Source: Amycolatopsis sp. EV170708-02-1 (GTDB taxonomy: Bacteria > Actinomycetota > Actinomycetes > Mycobacteriales > Pseudonocardiaceae). From it: a stretch of DNA of 64,000 nt. Below the pieces are notes generated by a model. The model was not told the origin of the DNA, searched no databases, and saw nothing but the letters and a program-made list of their open reading frames with translations. How positions within the stretch are numbered: the first letter of the stretch is position 1; each line of letters begins with the position of its first letter. The position numbers were made by a program, and so were the translations under genes. This document shows positions 26,657-35,400 of this stretch, in pieces. Location: the NCBI RefSeq assembly GCF_022479115.1, contig NZ_CP092497.1, forward strand, positions 5,146,001 through 5,210,000. Direction: 5' to 3'.

Positions 26657-26791
26657 GGGTCGCCTCCAGATTCATACTACGTTTACCGCAGATCAGGTCC
26701 TGGCGACCGGCATGTTTCCAGAAATAGTCGAGCTTTGGCCACCCCTTTCACTCGCGCAGCGGTACAGACATCCGATGTCTCGTCGGACAAT

Positions 26792-27454
26792 TCATCTTTC
26801 GTTGAGCAGATTCGCCTTCAGTTTCCGGACCGTCTCATCGGACAAGCCACGCTGCCGTGCCCAGCCGGCGAAGCCCCCGAAATCGTCCTCGACGCTGTCC
26901 AGCAAGGCGTTGATCGTGCTCTCGGTGCACCGGAACAACTCCTCCGGCAACCGGAGCGAGCGGAAGCGCTCGATCACCCGGGGGAGGCTGTACGCGCTGC
27001 GCAGGTAGTCCCGGACGATCAGCTCCCGCGGTGCCCCGGCGAGGCCGAGCGCGAGGGCCGTGACGATCCCGGTCCGGTCCTTGCCCGACGCGCAATGCAC
27101 CACGACGGGCCGGGCCAGCAGGACCGCCAGGATCTCGATGGCGGCCGAGAGGTTGTCGTCGTGCCGGAGATGGTCCGCGTAGATCTCCTCCAGCACGTTC
27201 GACCGTCCGCTTTGGACGGTTCGCAGCGGCACGTTCACATAGCGGACCCCGGGCAGCTCCGCCCGGCCCTCGCCGACCGTCTCGGCGCTGGAGCGAAGGT
27301 CGAGGACGCCTTCGATTCCTAACCGGTCGAGCAGGAGCTCCTTGTCCGTTCGGGTTAGGGCCTGCAAGGTGTCGCTGCGGAACAGCCGCCCCCGCCGGAT
27401 CGGCCCGCCGCCCGTGTCACGGAAGTTGAACGCGCCGGTGAGCACGGAAGTCAC
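26792..27454 (-). CDS. Tyrosine/dual-specificity phosphatase (Y_phosphatase3, MptpB-like)
   Basis: 220-residue phosphatase with the P-loop HCASGKDRTG (C-x5-R; Cys about 119), preceded by FNFRDTGG and DLRSSAETVGEG, the pattern of the Y_phosphatase3 family that includes mycobacterial PtpB. The Lys-Asp inside the P-loop is typical of this group, which can act on phosphotyrosine, phosphoserine or phosphoinositides. Its GTG start overlaps the stop of the phosphotransferase gene (GTGA), so the two proteins are co-translated. No signal peptide. Confidence 0.87.
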   Translation of the reverse strand: MTSVLTGAFNFRDTGGGPIRRGRLFRSDTLQALTRTDKELLLDRLGIEGVLDLRSSAETVGEGRAELPGVRYVNVPLRTVQSGRSNVLEEIYADHLRHDDNLSAAIEILAVLLARPVVVHCASGKDRTGIVTALALGLAGAPRELIVRDYLRSAYSLPRVIERFRSLRLPEELFRCTESTINALLDSVEDDFGGFAGWARQRGLSDETVRKLKANLLNER

Positions 27455-29877
27455 CGGGGCTCCTCGCCGAACGTGATCGTCCCCGCCGAGCCGTCGACGG
27501 TGATCACCTGGCCGGTGGTGATCAGCGCGGTCGCGCCGGGGACGCCGACCACGGCCGGGATCCCATGTTCCCTGGCCACGGTGGTGCCGTGGGAGACCAT
27601 GCCGCCCGTTTCGGTCACGAGCGCGGCCGCGGTCAGGAACAGCGGCGTCCAGCCAGGGTCCGTGGTCGCGGCGACCAGGATCTCGCCCGGTTCGATCCGC
27701 GCCCCGTCGGGATCGTCGATCACCCTCGCCCGGCCGGTCACCGTCCCGGCCGCCGCGGCGAGCCCGATGAGGTCAGCTTCGCCCGCGCCGGATTCGAGGG
27801 CGGGCACGGTGCCGTCGGAAAGCAGGACCGACGGCACCCGTGGCCTGCGCGCCTCCCGCTCCCAGATCTCCCGCCGCCGCGCCACGGCCGCCCGGAAGTC
27901 CTTGCCGTCCAAGGCCTCGCGGACTTCGGCGAGGTCGAGGAACATCACGTCATCGGCCTGTTCGAGCCCGACGATCTCCTCGCCGACGAGGAGCAACTGC
28001 TTCCGGAGCGCGGCGAAACCGCGCATGAGACAGAACTTCGGGAACTCGCGCAGTCCGCGCAATCGCCTCGACCTGCGGAGCAGGAAGCGCGCCAGGATCG
28101 CCCGGTGCGCTTTGGTCACCGGAAGCCGCCCGGTGAGTTCGACGATCCGCGCCTCGGCCGCCGCGGCCGCGTGCTCGAAGCGGGTTTCCGCGTTCTGCTC
28201 CTCAGCTTCCGCCCGCAGCAGATTCGCCAGCATCGCGAAGACCGGCTCGGGATCTTCGGCCCAGCGAAGTACGCCGAAGTCGATCTCCGAGGTGGCACGG
28301 CAACCGTACTGGGCCAGGAACGCCGCGACGCCGTGCTGGACGACGTCCGGCAGGGCCCCCGCGAGCTGTTTGGCGGCCAACTCGCCGGGCGCGGTGTCCA
28401 GCAGCAACCTGAACGCCTCGCCGTCACGCCGGATCGCCTCCCCGGTGCGCCACAACGCCAGGTCCATCTCGGTGGTCGGATTGTGCGGGACACCACGGAA
28501 AACGGTGGCGATCTCCTCCTCGTCCACATAGCCACGAAGCAACCGCCCGGCCAGCTGCCCGCCGGACCCGCCCGCGGTATTGGCGTCACGAGGGAGATTC
28601 GCCTCGATCCGGCAGACGTCGCGCCGGACGGACTCCACAAAGGACAGTCGTTCCGAGGCCGTCGCCTCGTTCGGCCCCGCGAAGGCGGCGATCCGCCGCT
28701 CGGCGTCGCGAACGACCTTGGCGCGAGCCTGATCCGGCCACAGCCAAGCCGGGATCATCCGGCCCCAGCGGAGGCGCCGTTTCTTCGGTGGGGCGTCCAG
28801 CACGGCAGGGAACCGCTGGTCACGGCCGAGCTGTTCGACCAGCTTGCCCGACGGCGCCGCGAGATTGTCCATGAACGCGGCCATCTGCGGCCGCTTCGCC
28901 GGGCTCCGCACGCCGTCGGTGATGTCCCAGAACAGCCACCCGTCCACGTCGATGATCTCGTCGGAGAAGCCGAGCGCGCTCATGTACGTCGCCATCCCAC
29001 GCTGCCGCTCCCGGATCATGGACGCGCCCATCGGCGTGAAGGGACGGTCGATCCCCTGGTAGACGTTGACCGACCAGTACGCGCGCGGCTCCCCCGCACT
29101 CTCCGGGACCGGGAACAGGGTGGTGATGTGCCGCGACTGGGTCAACCACAGTTCACCGTCGCCGTCGAACGCCCACTCGACATCCTGCGGCGCGCCGAAA
29201 TGCTTCTCCAGCCTTCTGCCGACCGCCGCGAGTTCACCCAGCTGTGACGGCGTCAGACAGCCCTCGCCCGTTTCCCCTTCGGAACTCAGCAGGTAGTGGT
29301 CCGGCGTCACCGCACCGGAAACCACCGCCTCACCCAATCCGGGCGCGGCGTCGATGACGATTTCGGACCGTTTGCCCGAGACCGGATTCGCCGTGTACAG
29401 CACCCCGGCGCACGCGGCGTCGACCAGGCGCTGCACGATCACCGCGATGGCGGGAGCGCGATCGGCGTCGTGCACCTCCCGGTACCTGGTCGCCCGGTCG
29501 GACCACAGCGAGGCCCAGCACCGGCGCACCGCCGCGAGCACCTCGTCCGCGCCCCGGACACCGAGGAACGTGTCGTACTGCCCGGCGAAACTGGCGTCCG
29601 GCAGATCCTCGGCGGTCGACGACGACCGCACCGCGACCGGACCGTCCGGCGAAAGCCGTTCGTACGCCTCGACGATCCCGGTTTCGAGCCAGGCCGGGAG
29701 CGGCACGTCCGGCCGTCCCTCCCTATCGTCCGCGACCACCTGCCGGTACGCGGCGGTCGTGATGCAGAAGCCCTCCGGCACCGGGAAACCCGCCGAAATC
29801 ATTTCCGCGAGATTCGCCGCCTTGCCGCCGACGAGGTCTCGCGGGCAGCCGTCCGCCTCGGCGAGCTGGAGAATCAC
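27451..29877 (-). CDS. Rifampicin-phosphotransferase-like / PEP-synthase-like enzyme
   Basis: 808 residues. An N-terminal ATP-grasp domain (LVGGKAANLAEM, PVAVRSSSTAEDLPDASFAGQYDTFLGV, ~15-310) leads to a ~400-residue central helical region and a C-terminal swivelling His domain. That domain carries TDPGWTPLFLTAAALVTETGG then MVSHGTTVAREHGIP (phospho-His about 765). It lacks the C-terminal PEP/pyruvate barrel of true PEP synthase. This is the order and size seen in rifampicin phosphotransferases, which inactivate rifamycins using ATP, but related housekeeping proteins share the layout. GTG 29877 follows GGGAGGTAAGG; an upstream TTG is less likely. Confidence 0.75.
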   Translation of the reverse strand: MILQLAEADGCPRDLVGGKAANLAEMISAGFPVPEGFCITTAAYRQVVADDREGRPDVPLPAWLETGIVEAYERLSPDGPVAVRSSSTAEDLPDASFAGQYDTFLGVRGADEVLAAVRRCWASLWSDRATRYREVHDADRAPAIAVIVQRLVDAACAGVLYTANPVSGKRSEIVIDAAPGLGEAVVSGAVTPDHYLLSSEGETGEGCLTPSQLGELAAVGRRLEKHFGAPQDVEWAFDGDGELWLTQSRHITTLFPVPESAGEPRAYWSVNVYQGIDRPFTPMGASMIRERQRGMATYMSALGFSDEIIDVDGWLFWDITDGVRSPAKRPQMAAFMDNLAAPSGKLVEQLGRDQRFPAVLDAPPKKRRLRWGRMIPAWLWPDQARAKVVRDAERRIAAFAGPNEATASERLSFVESVRRDVCRIEANLPRDANTAGGSGGQLAGRLLRGYVDEEEIATVFRGVPHNPTTEMDLALWRTGEAIRRDGEAFRLLLDTAPGELAAKQLAGALPDVVQHGVAAFLAQYGCRATSEIDFGVLRWAEDPEPVFAMLANLLRAEAEEQNAETRFEHAAAAAEARIVELTGRLPVTKAHRAILARFLLRRSRRLRGLREFPKFCLMRGFAALRKQLLLVGEEIVGLEQADDVMFLDLAEVREALDGKDFRAAVARRREIWEREARRPRVPSVLLSDGTVPALESGAGEADLIGLAAAAGTVTGRARVIDDPDGARIEPGEILVAATTDPGWTPLFLTAAALVTETGGMVSHGTTVAREHGIPAVVGVPGATALITTGQVITVDGSAGTITFGEEPR

Positions 29878-29921
29878 TTTCCTTACCTCCCAGGGGATTC
29901 GCTTGGCCTGAGCTTGCCTCC

Positions 29922-30941
29922 TCAACCTGGGTTGAGTTCAAGTACGTTCCTGGAATTCGCGGCGTCGTACGCGGCGACGAGTTCGGCGGCCACCTTGCCG
30001 GGCTCGGATCGCAACCGGCTGGGCAGGGTCTGGAGTACGAGGATCCCCTCGGCGGCGTACCGGCCGTTCCGTTCGAGAGTGCCGGCGTACTGCTCGCGCC
30101 CGAAGTGGAAGTCGTACGAGTCGACCTCCCAAGCGAGCCGGACCTTCTTGAAGTAGCCGTCGGGGGTTCCGATGTAGCGGCCGGAGGCGTCCCGCAACTC
30201 GTGGTTCCACAAGGGCTCCGGGAGCCCTGTCCGCCGCCAGACCGCCATCGCGTCGACCTCGGCCACCGACCGAGCTCCTCGCAGGACGTCACGCAGCACC
30301 TCGCGAGGCAACGCACTGCCTCGGTCGCTACCCGCTTCAAGCTCCCTGATGAGCACCTCGGGATGCAATCTGCCCCTCTGGACGGCTTCGGTCAGCAATG
30401 CCCGGACCGGGTCACGCGCGCTGAATCGGCGGCACTCGTCGAGAACCGCCCGGACGAGGGGCGCCACCGCCACGCCATCCACGACGACGGGCCGGGGCAT
30501 TCGCGTGGTCCGCTCCACGGTCACAAAACCGACGCTGCTGACCTTGCCGGAGGCCGGTATCAGCAGCCGGATCCCGTTCGCCGCGATTCCCGCTCCACGC
30601 AGGCCCTGGCGGCGGCAAGCTTCGAGACCCGTGACGAGCGCCTGCGCCCCGCCGTAGAGCAAAGCCCCGTCGACCAGCTGACGCCGGGTCGGTTTGCCGG
30701 AACCGAGCAGGACCACTCCCGGAAGCAAGCGCTGCCACGGCTGCCCTGGCCGGCAACGCCGATAACAGGTCTTCCTGGGAACGCCGAACTCCACCAGCCG
30801 AGCGACAGTGATCACTCCGCCGCGACTGAGCTCCCACAGAGCCTCGCGATCGTCTCGCCATTCGCCGGTTCGCACCACATACGCGATCGTGGAGCTACCG
30901 GCCCACTCCGCACCAGCCCTGATCCGCTCGCCTGTGGACAA
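29922..30941 (-). CDS. AbiEi-antitoxin-like HTH protein with nuclease-like C-terminus
   Basis: Up to 339 residues. The N-terminal winged-HTH region (LSRGGVITVARLVEFGVPRKTCYRRCR ... WQRLLPGVVLLGSG) resembles the AbiEi antitoxin domain common in actinobacteria. The C-terminus contains LAWEVDSYDFHFG, a DUF559/PD-(D/E)xK-like core. No toxin gene is adjacent, so a toxin-antitoxin role is doubtful. The start is uncertain: a TTG at 30941 gives the longest form, and GTGs near 30875-30878 would give about 316 residues. The stretch upstream holds the family C palindrome. GC content is normal, with no sign of recent transfer. Confidence 0.6.
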   Translation of the reverse strand: MSTGERIRAGAEWAGSSTIAYVVRTGEWRDDREALWELSRGGVITVARLVEFGVPRKTCYRRCRPGQPWQRLLPGVVLLGSGKPTRRQLVDGALLYGGAQALVTGLEACRRQGLRGAGIAANGIRLLIPASGKVSSVGFVTVERTTRMPRPVVVDGVAVAPLVRAVLDECRRFSARDPVRALLTEAVQRGRLHPEVLIRELEAGSDRGSALPREVLRDVLRGARSVAEVDAMAVWRRTGLPEPLWNHELRDASGRYIGTPDGYFKKVRLAWEVDSYDFHFGREQYAGTLERNGRYAAEGILVLQTLPSRLRSEPGKVAAELVAAYDAANSRNVLELNPG

Positions 30942-30980
30942 CTCGCCCCGCCGCCGCCCCCTGTGGACAACTCACGAGGT

Positions 30981-31033
30981 GTTCCCAATGTCGCATTTGG
31001 GACGCTGAGCGTCTCAAATGCGACATTGGGAAC
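30981..31033. repeat. Perfect palindrome with GACGC-TGA-GCGTC apex (family C), copy 2
   Basis: Nineteen-bp arms, GTTCCCAATGTCGCATTTG (30981-30999) and its complement (31015-31033), lead through one G-T wobble to an apex GACGC-TGA-GCGTC. The full stem is about 25 pairs with a 3-base loop. It lies downstream of the M1 peptidase and upstream of the AbiEi-like gene, so it could terminate the Pls-M1 transcript. Confidence 0.8.
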
Positions 31034-31070
31034 CTTCAGGCAAGCGGAGGCCACGGGAGCGAAGCGCCCG

Positions 31071-32408
31071 TCAGGCCACGGGAAGCGGAGGCAGCGCCGC
31101 AGCATCCAGCCAAGCATCGAAGAAAGCAGCAAGAGAACGCCCGGCAAAGCGTTCAGCGAGCGCCACGAAAGCGGCAGTGGTCACCAGACCGTGCCGGTTC
31201 TCCATCGCCCAAGCCTTCACCAGCGGGAAGAACACCTCGTCGCCGACGGTACAACGCAAGGCGTGCAACAGAAGGCCGCCGCGTTTGTACACCCGCTCGT
31301 CGAACATCCGTGCCACGCCGGGGTCGGCGAGGCGCAGGTCCGCGGGTTTCGCCTTCATCCGCGCGTGCCACGTCTTCGCCCACGCGTGCGCGTTCTGTCC
31401 GCCGGATTCTTCGGACCAGAGCCATTCCGCGTACGTCGCGAAGCCTTCGTTCAGCCAGATGTGCCGCCAGTCGGCGACGGTCAGGCTGTTGCCGAACCAT
31501 TGGTGCGCCAGCTCGTGCACGACGAGCCGTTCGTGCGTGCGCCGTCCGTCGACATGGTTGGCGCCGAAGATCGACATGCCCTGTGCTTCGATCGGGTCGT
31601 CGAGGTCGTCGTCGGTGACGACGATGACGTACTCGCCGAAGGGGTACGGCCCGAACAGCCGTTGCAGCGACTCCATGATCTGGCCCTGCCGCCCGAAATC
31701 GCGCGAGAAGGCGCGGCGCAGACGCGGCGGCACAGCGGCACGCTGCGGGACACCGCCGGAGGCGAGCACGATGTCGTCGTACCGTCCGATTTGGACACTC
31801 ATCAGGTACGTCGGTGTCGGCTCGGGCCGCTCGAAGACCCACTGAGTGGTGCTCGCGCGCGTGTACCGGGAGACGAGATTCCCGGTGACGGCCACGAGAT
31901 ACGGCGAAGACGTCGTGAGTGCGACACGGTACGTCGCCTTGTCCGCCGGATGGTCGTTGCACGGGAACCACGACGGCGCCCCGACCGGCTGGCTCGCGAC
32001 GAGCGAGCCGTCGGTCAGTTCGTCCCAGCCGATGTCGCCCCACAGCCCCGGAAGCGGCCGCGGGTTCCCGACGTAGTGGACCTCCACCAGGAACTCGCTG
32101 CCGAGCGCCAGTGACTTCGCCGGCTTCACCTGCAGCTTGTGCGCGCGGCGCGTGTACTTGGCCGGTTTCCCGTTGACGAGCACCCGGTTGATCCGGAACT
32201 CGCCGAAGTCGAGCGTGAACCGCGACAGTGCCTGCGTCGCCTCCGCGGTGATGGCCGCGGAGGCCGACAACCGGTTGGGACCGATCTTGTAGTCCAGCTC
32301 CAGATCGTAGTGCCGGACCCGGTAACCGCCGTTACCGTGACGGGGCAGATAGGAGTCGCCGGAGGTGTCCGCGCCGGGAGAGGGCAGCGCGGAGTCCTTC
32401 GAAATCAC
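31071..32408 (-). CDS. M1-family zinc aminopeptidase, cytosolic-looking
   Basis: 445 residues, an M1 metallopeptidase without the C-terminal helical domain of full-length aminopeptidase N. Zinc ligands His298, His302 (HELAHQWFGN) and Glu321 (WLNEGFATYAEWL) are intact. The GxMEN exopeptidase motif is replaced by EAQGMSIFG at about 274-282. No signal peptide is evident. It begins 20 bases after the Pls-like NRPS on the same strand, so the two are probably one operon. Zinc aminopeptidases are reported to degrade epsilon-poly-lysine in producing streptomycetes, which makes a peptide-trimming or self-protection role a reasonable inference. Confidence 0.87.
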   Translation of the reverse strand: MISKDSALPSPGADTSGDSYLPRHGNGGYRVRHYDLELDYKIGPNRLSASAAITAEATQALSRFTLDFGEFRINRVLVNGKPAKYTRRAHKLQVKPAKSLALGSEFLVEVHYVGNPRPLPGLWGDIGWDELTDGSLVASQPVGAPSWFPCNDHPADKATYRVALTTSSPYLVAVTGNLVSRYTRASTTQWVFERPEPTPTYLMSVQIGRYDDIVLASGGVPQRAAVPPRLRRAFSRDFGRQGQIMESLQRLFGPYPFGEYVIVVTDDDLDDPIEAQGMSIFGANHVDGRRTHERLVVHELAHQWFGNSLTVADWRHIWLNEGFATYAEWLWSEESGGQNAHAWAKTWHARMKAKPADLRLADPGVARMFDERVYKRGGLLLHALRCTVGDEVFFPLVKAWAMENRHGLVTTAAFVALAERFAGRSLAAFFDAWLDAAALPPLPVA

Positions 32409-32428
32409 CCGCGAAGACCCTCGCTTCC

Positions 32429-35400
32429 CTACTTCGTCCAGGCCGAGATGGGATTACCCAGCCAGCGCGAGTCGGCGGGTACCGCGTCGCCCCGGGTCAC
32501 CAGGGAGCCCGGTCCGACGGTCGTCCGCGCGCCGATGCTCGCGCCAGGCAGCACGATACCGTGCGGCCCGAGCGTCGCTCCCTCGTCCAGGGTCACCGGC
32601 GACATCGTCATGATCCGATCGTGGAACAGGTGCGTCTGCACGACACAGCCGCGGTTGATCGTCGCGCCGTCACCGAGGCGCACCAGGTCCGACTCGGGCA
32701 GCCAGTACGTCTCCAGCCACACACCACGGCCGATCTTGACGCCCATGGTCCGCAGCCACGCCGGAAGCAGCGGTGTGCCGCCGAGCGAGCCGATCAGCCA
32801 CGGGACGGCGAGCGCCTCGACGAAGGTGTCGGCGAGTTCGTTGCGCCAGACGAACGAGCTCCACAGCGGATGGTCGACCGCACGGAACCGGCCGACGAGC
32901 AGCCACTTCATCGCGGTGGCGGTCAGCGCGGCGACGGCACCGGCGGCGAGCAGCAGCGGCCCGCCGAGCAGCACCGCGACCAGGAAACCGAAGGACGACG
33001 CGAGCGCGAAGATCCCGGCGGCCACCAGCACGGTCAGCGCGACACCGCACATCACCGGCACGATGCGGCACAGTTCGACGAGCGCACGCGCCGCCTTCAG
33101 CCGCAGCGGCGGGGTGTACGTGCGGCTCGTGTCGGCCTCGCCGACCGACCGGCGGACCGGCAGCGGCGGCATCCCGAGGTACGACGAGCCCTTCTTCGCC
33201 TTGAGCGGGGCCGACGACAGCACCCCGACCAGACCGCGTTTCGGCACCGAACGGCCCGGCGCGGCCATCCCCGAGTTGCCGAGGAACGCCTGCTTGCCGA
33301 TCCGCGCCGGGGCGACGTGCAGCCAGCCGTGGCCGAGCTCGTAGGTGGCGACCATGGTGTCGTCCGCGAGGAACGCGCCACTGTCCACCTGGGTCATCTT
33401 CGGCAGCGCGAGCACGGTGGACGCCTCGACGTTGCGGCCGACCTTCGCCCCGAGCATCCGGAGCCACACCGGGGTGAACAGGCTGGCGTACAAGGGGAAC
33501 AGCCCTTCACGCGCCATGCCCATCAGCCGCTCGGTCGCCCAGACCTGCCACGCGACGCGGCCGTGCACGGGGTGGTAGCCCTCGACCATGCCGATGCTCA
33601 GCGAACGGACACCGACGAGGACGAGCAGGGCGTACGTCAGGAAGTACGCGACGGTCGCGAGCGGCGTGAACAGCAGCGCCTGGCCGAGTGCGGCGCCCAG
33701 GGACGAGGCACCGGCGATCGCGTAACCCAGCACGGCGACGGCGGGCAGGGCGGCGACGGCGGGCAGAAGACCGAGAGCGACCGAGGTCGCGCCGTAGACC
33801 GACGCCCAGAAGCGCGAACGCGGCGGGCGGCTCGACGGCCACTTCAGCGAGTCCTTGGTGGCACGGGCGGCGGGGGCACCGGCCCAGCGCTGCCCGGCGG
33901 GCACGTTGCCGCGCACGGTCGACCCGGCCGCGATCTCCGCGCCCTTGCCGATCCGCGCGCCGGGGAACAGCGTGCTGCGCGCGCCGATCCGCGCGTCGGC
34001 GCCGATCCGGATCTTGCCGATGTGCACGAGGTCGCCGTCCACCCAGTGCCCGGTCAGGTCGACCTCGGGTTCGACGGCGGCGCCGCGGCCGAGCTTCAGC
34101 ATGCCGGTGACCGGCGGCGGGGAATGCAGGTCGACGTCCTTCGCGATCCGCGCGCCGAGGGCCTTGGCGTACGTCGTCATCCAGGACGCGCCCGCGACGC
34201 TGTCCGCGCCGCTGAACTCGGCGAGCTTCTCGGCGGTCCACAGTCGCAAGTGGACACTCCCGCCACGCGGGTAGCTGCCAGGGCGGACCCCTCGCAGCAG
34301 CAGCCGGGAGCCGGTCGCCGAGATCGCGATCCGCCCGGCCGGGCTGAACAGCACGATCCACGCGGCCGCGATCCACGCCCAGTTCAGCGTCGGCGCCCAG
34401 GCGAAACCGGCCAGCGACAGCACGTTCGACAGTGTCGCGGCGATCGTCGTCCAGCGCAGGCCGACCAGGCCCATCAGCGGGATCATCAGCAGCGACTGGA
34501 TGATCCCGGCCTTGCGCGGGGTGGGCGCGATGTCGCGGCGTTCGGTCTTCTCGCCGCTCAACGCGTCCAGCATCGACGCGAGCGCGCCGAGCTTCGGGTT
34601 GGCGTAGATGTCGCTCACCGACACCTGCGGGTGCCTGGTGCGGATCCGCGCGATCAGCTGGGCGGCGGTCAGGCTTCCGCCGCCGTTGGTGAAGAAGTCG
34701 GCCTTCGGGTTCTCGACCGAGACGCCCAGGATCTCCGCCCAGCCTTCGGCGAGCCAGCTCTCCGTCGGCGACAGACCCGATTTGGCGGCGTCCACAGTGG
34801 ACAGCGGCCAGGGCAGCGCGTTGCGGTCGACCTTGCCGGAGGTGCGGGTCGGCAGGTCGTCGATCAGGGCCAGCAGCGGGACGAGCGCGGCCGGCAGCTG
34901 CTCGCGCAGCCGGGTCGCGGCCTCGTCGTGGTCGAACTCGACACCCTCGGCGGGCACGACGTACCCGACGAGGACCTGGTTGCCGGCCTTGGTGCGGCGG
35001 ACCGCGGCGGCGGCGCCCTGCACACCGGGCAGCGCCTGGAGCGCGGCGTCGACTTCGCCGAGTTCGATCCGGCGGCCGCCGAGCTTGACCTGCTCGTCGA
35101 GGCGCCCGAGGAACAGCAGCCCCTCGGCTTCGGCGCGGACCATGTCACCGCTGCGGTACGCGCGGCGCCAGCCCAGCGAGGGCAGCGGCGCGAACTTCTC
35201 GGCGTCCTTCTCCGGGTCCAGGTAGCGGGCCAGGCCGACGCCGCCGATGACCAGCTCGCCGGTCTCCCCCATCGCGACCGGCTCGCCTGCCTCGTTCACG
35301 ACTGCGAGCTGCCAGCCCACCAGCGGCAGGCCGATGCGGACCGGACCCTCGCCGGTCATCTGCGCGGCGCAGGCGACGACGGTGGCCTCGGTCGGGCCGT

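Noticed and set aside
27451..29877. True PEP synthase or pyruvate phosphate dikinase
   Set aside because: The C-terminal PEP/pyruvate-binding barrel is missing and the phospho-His domain is at the C-terminus.
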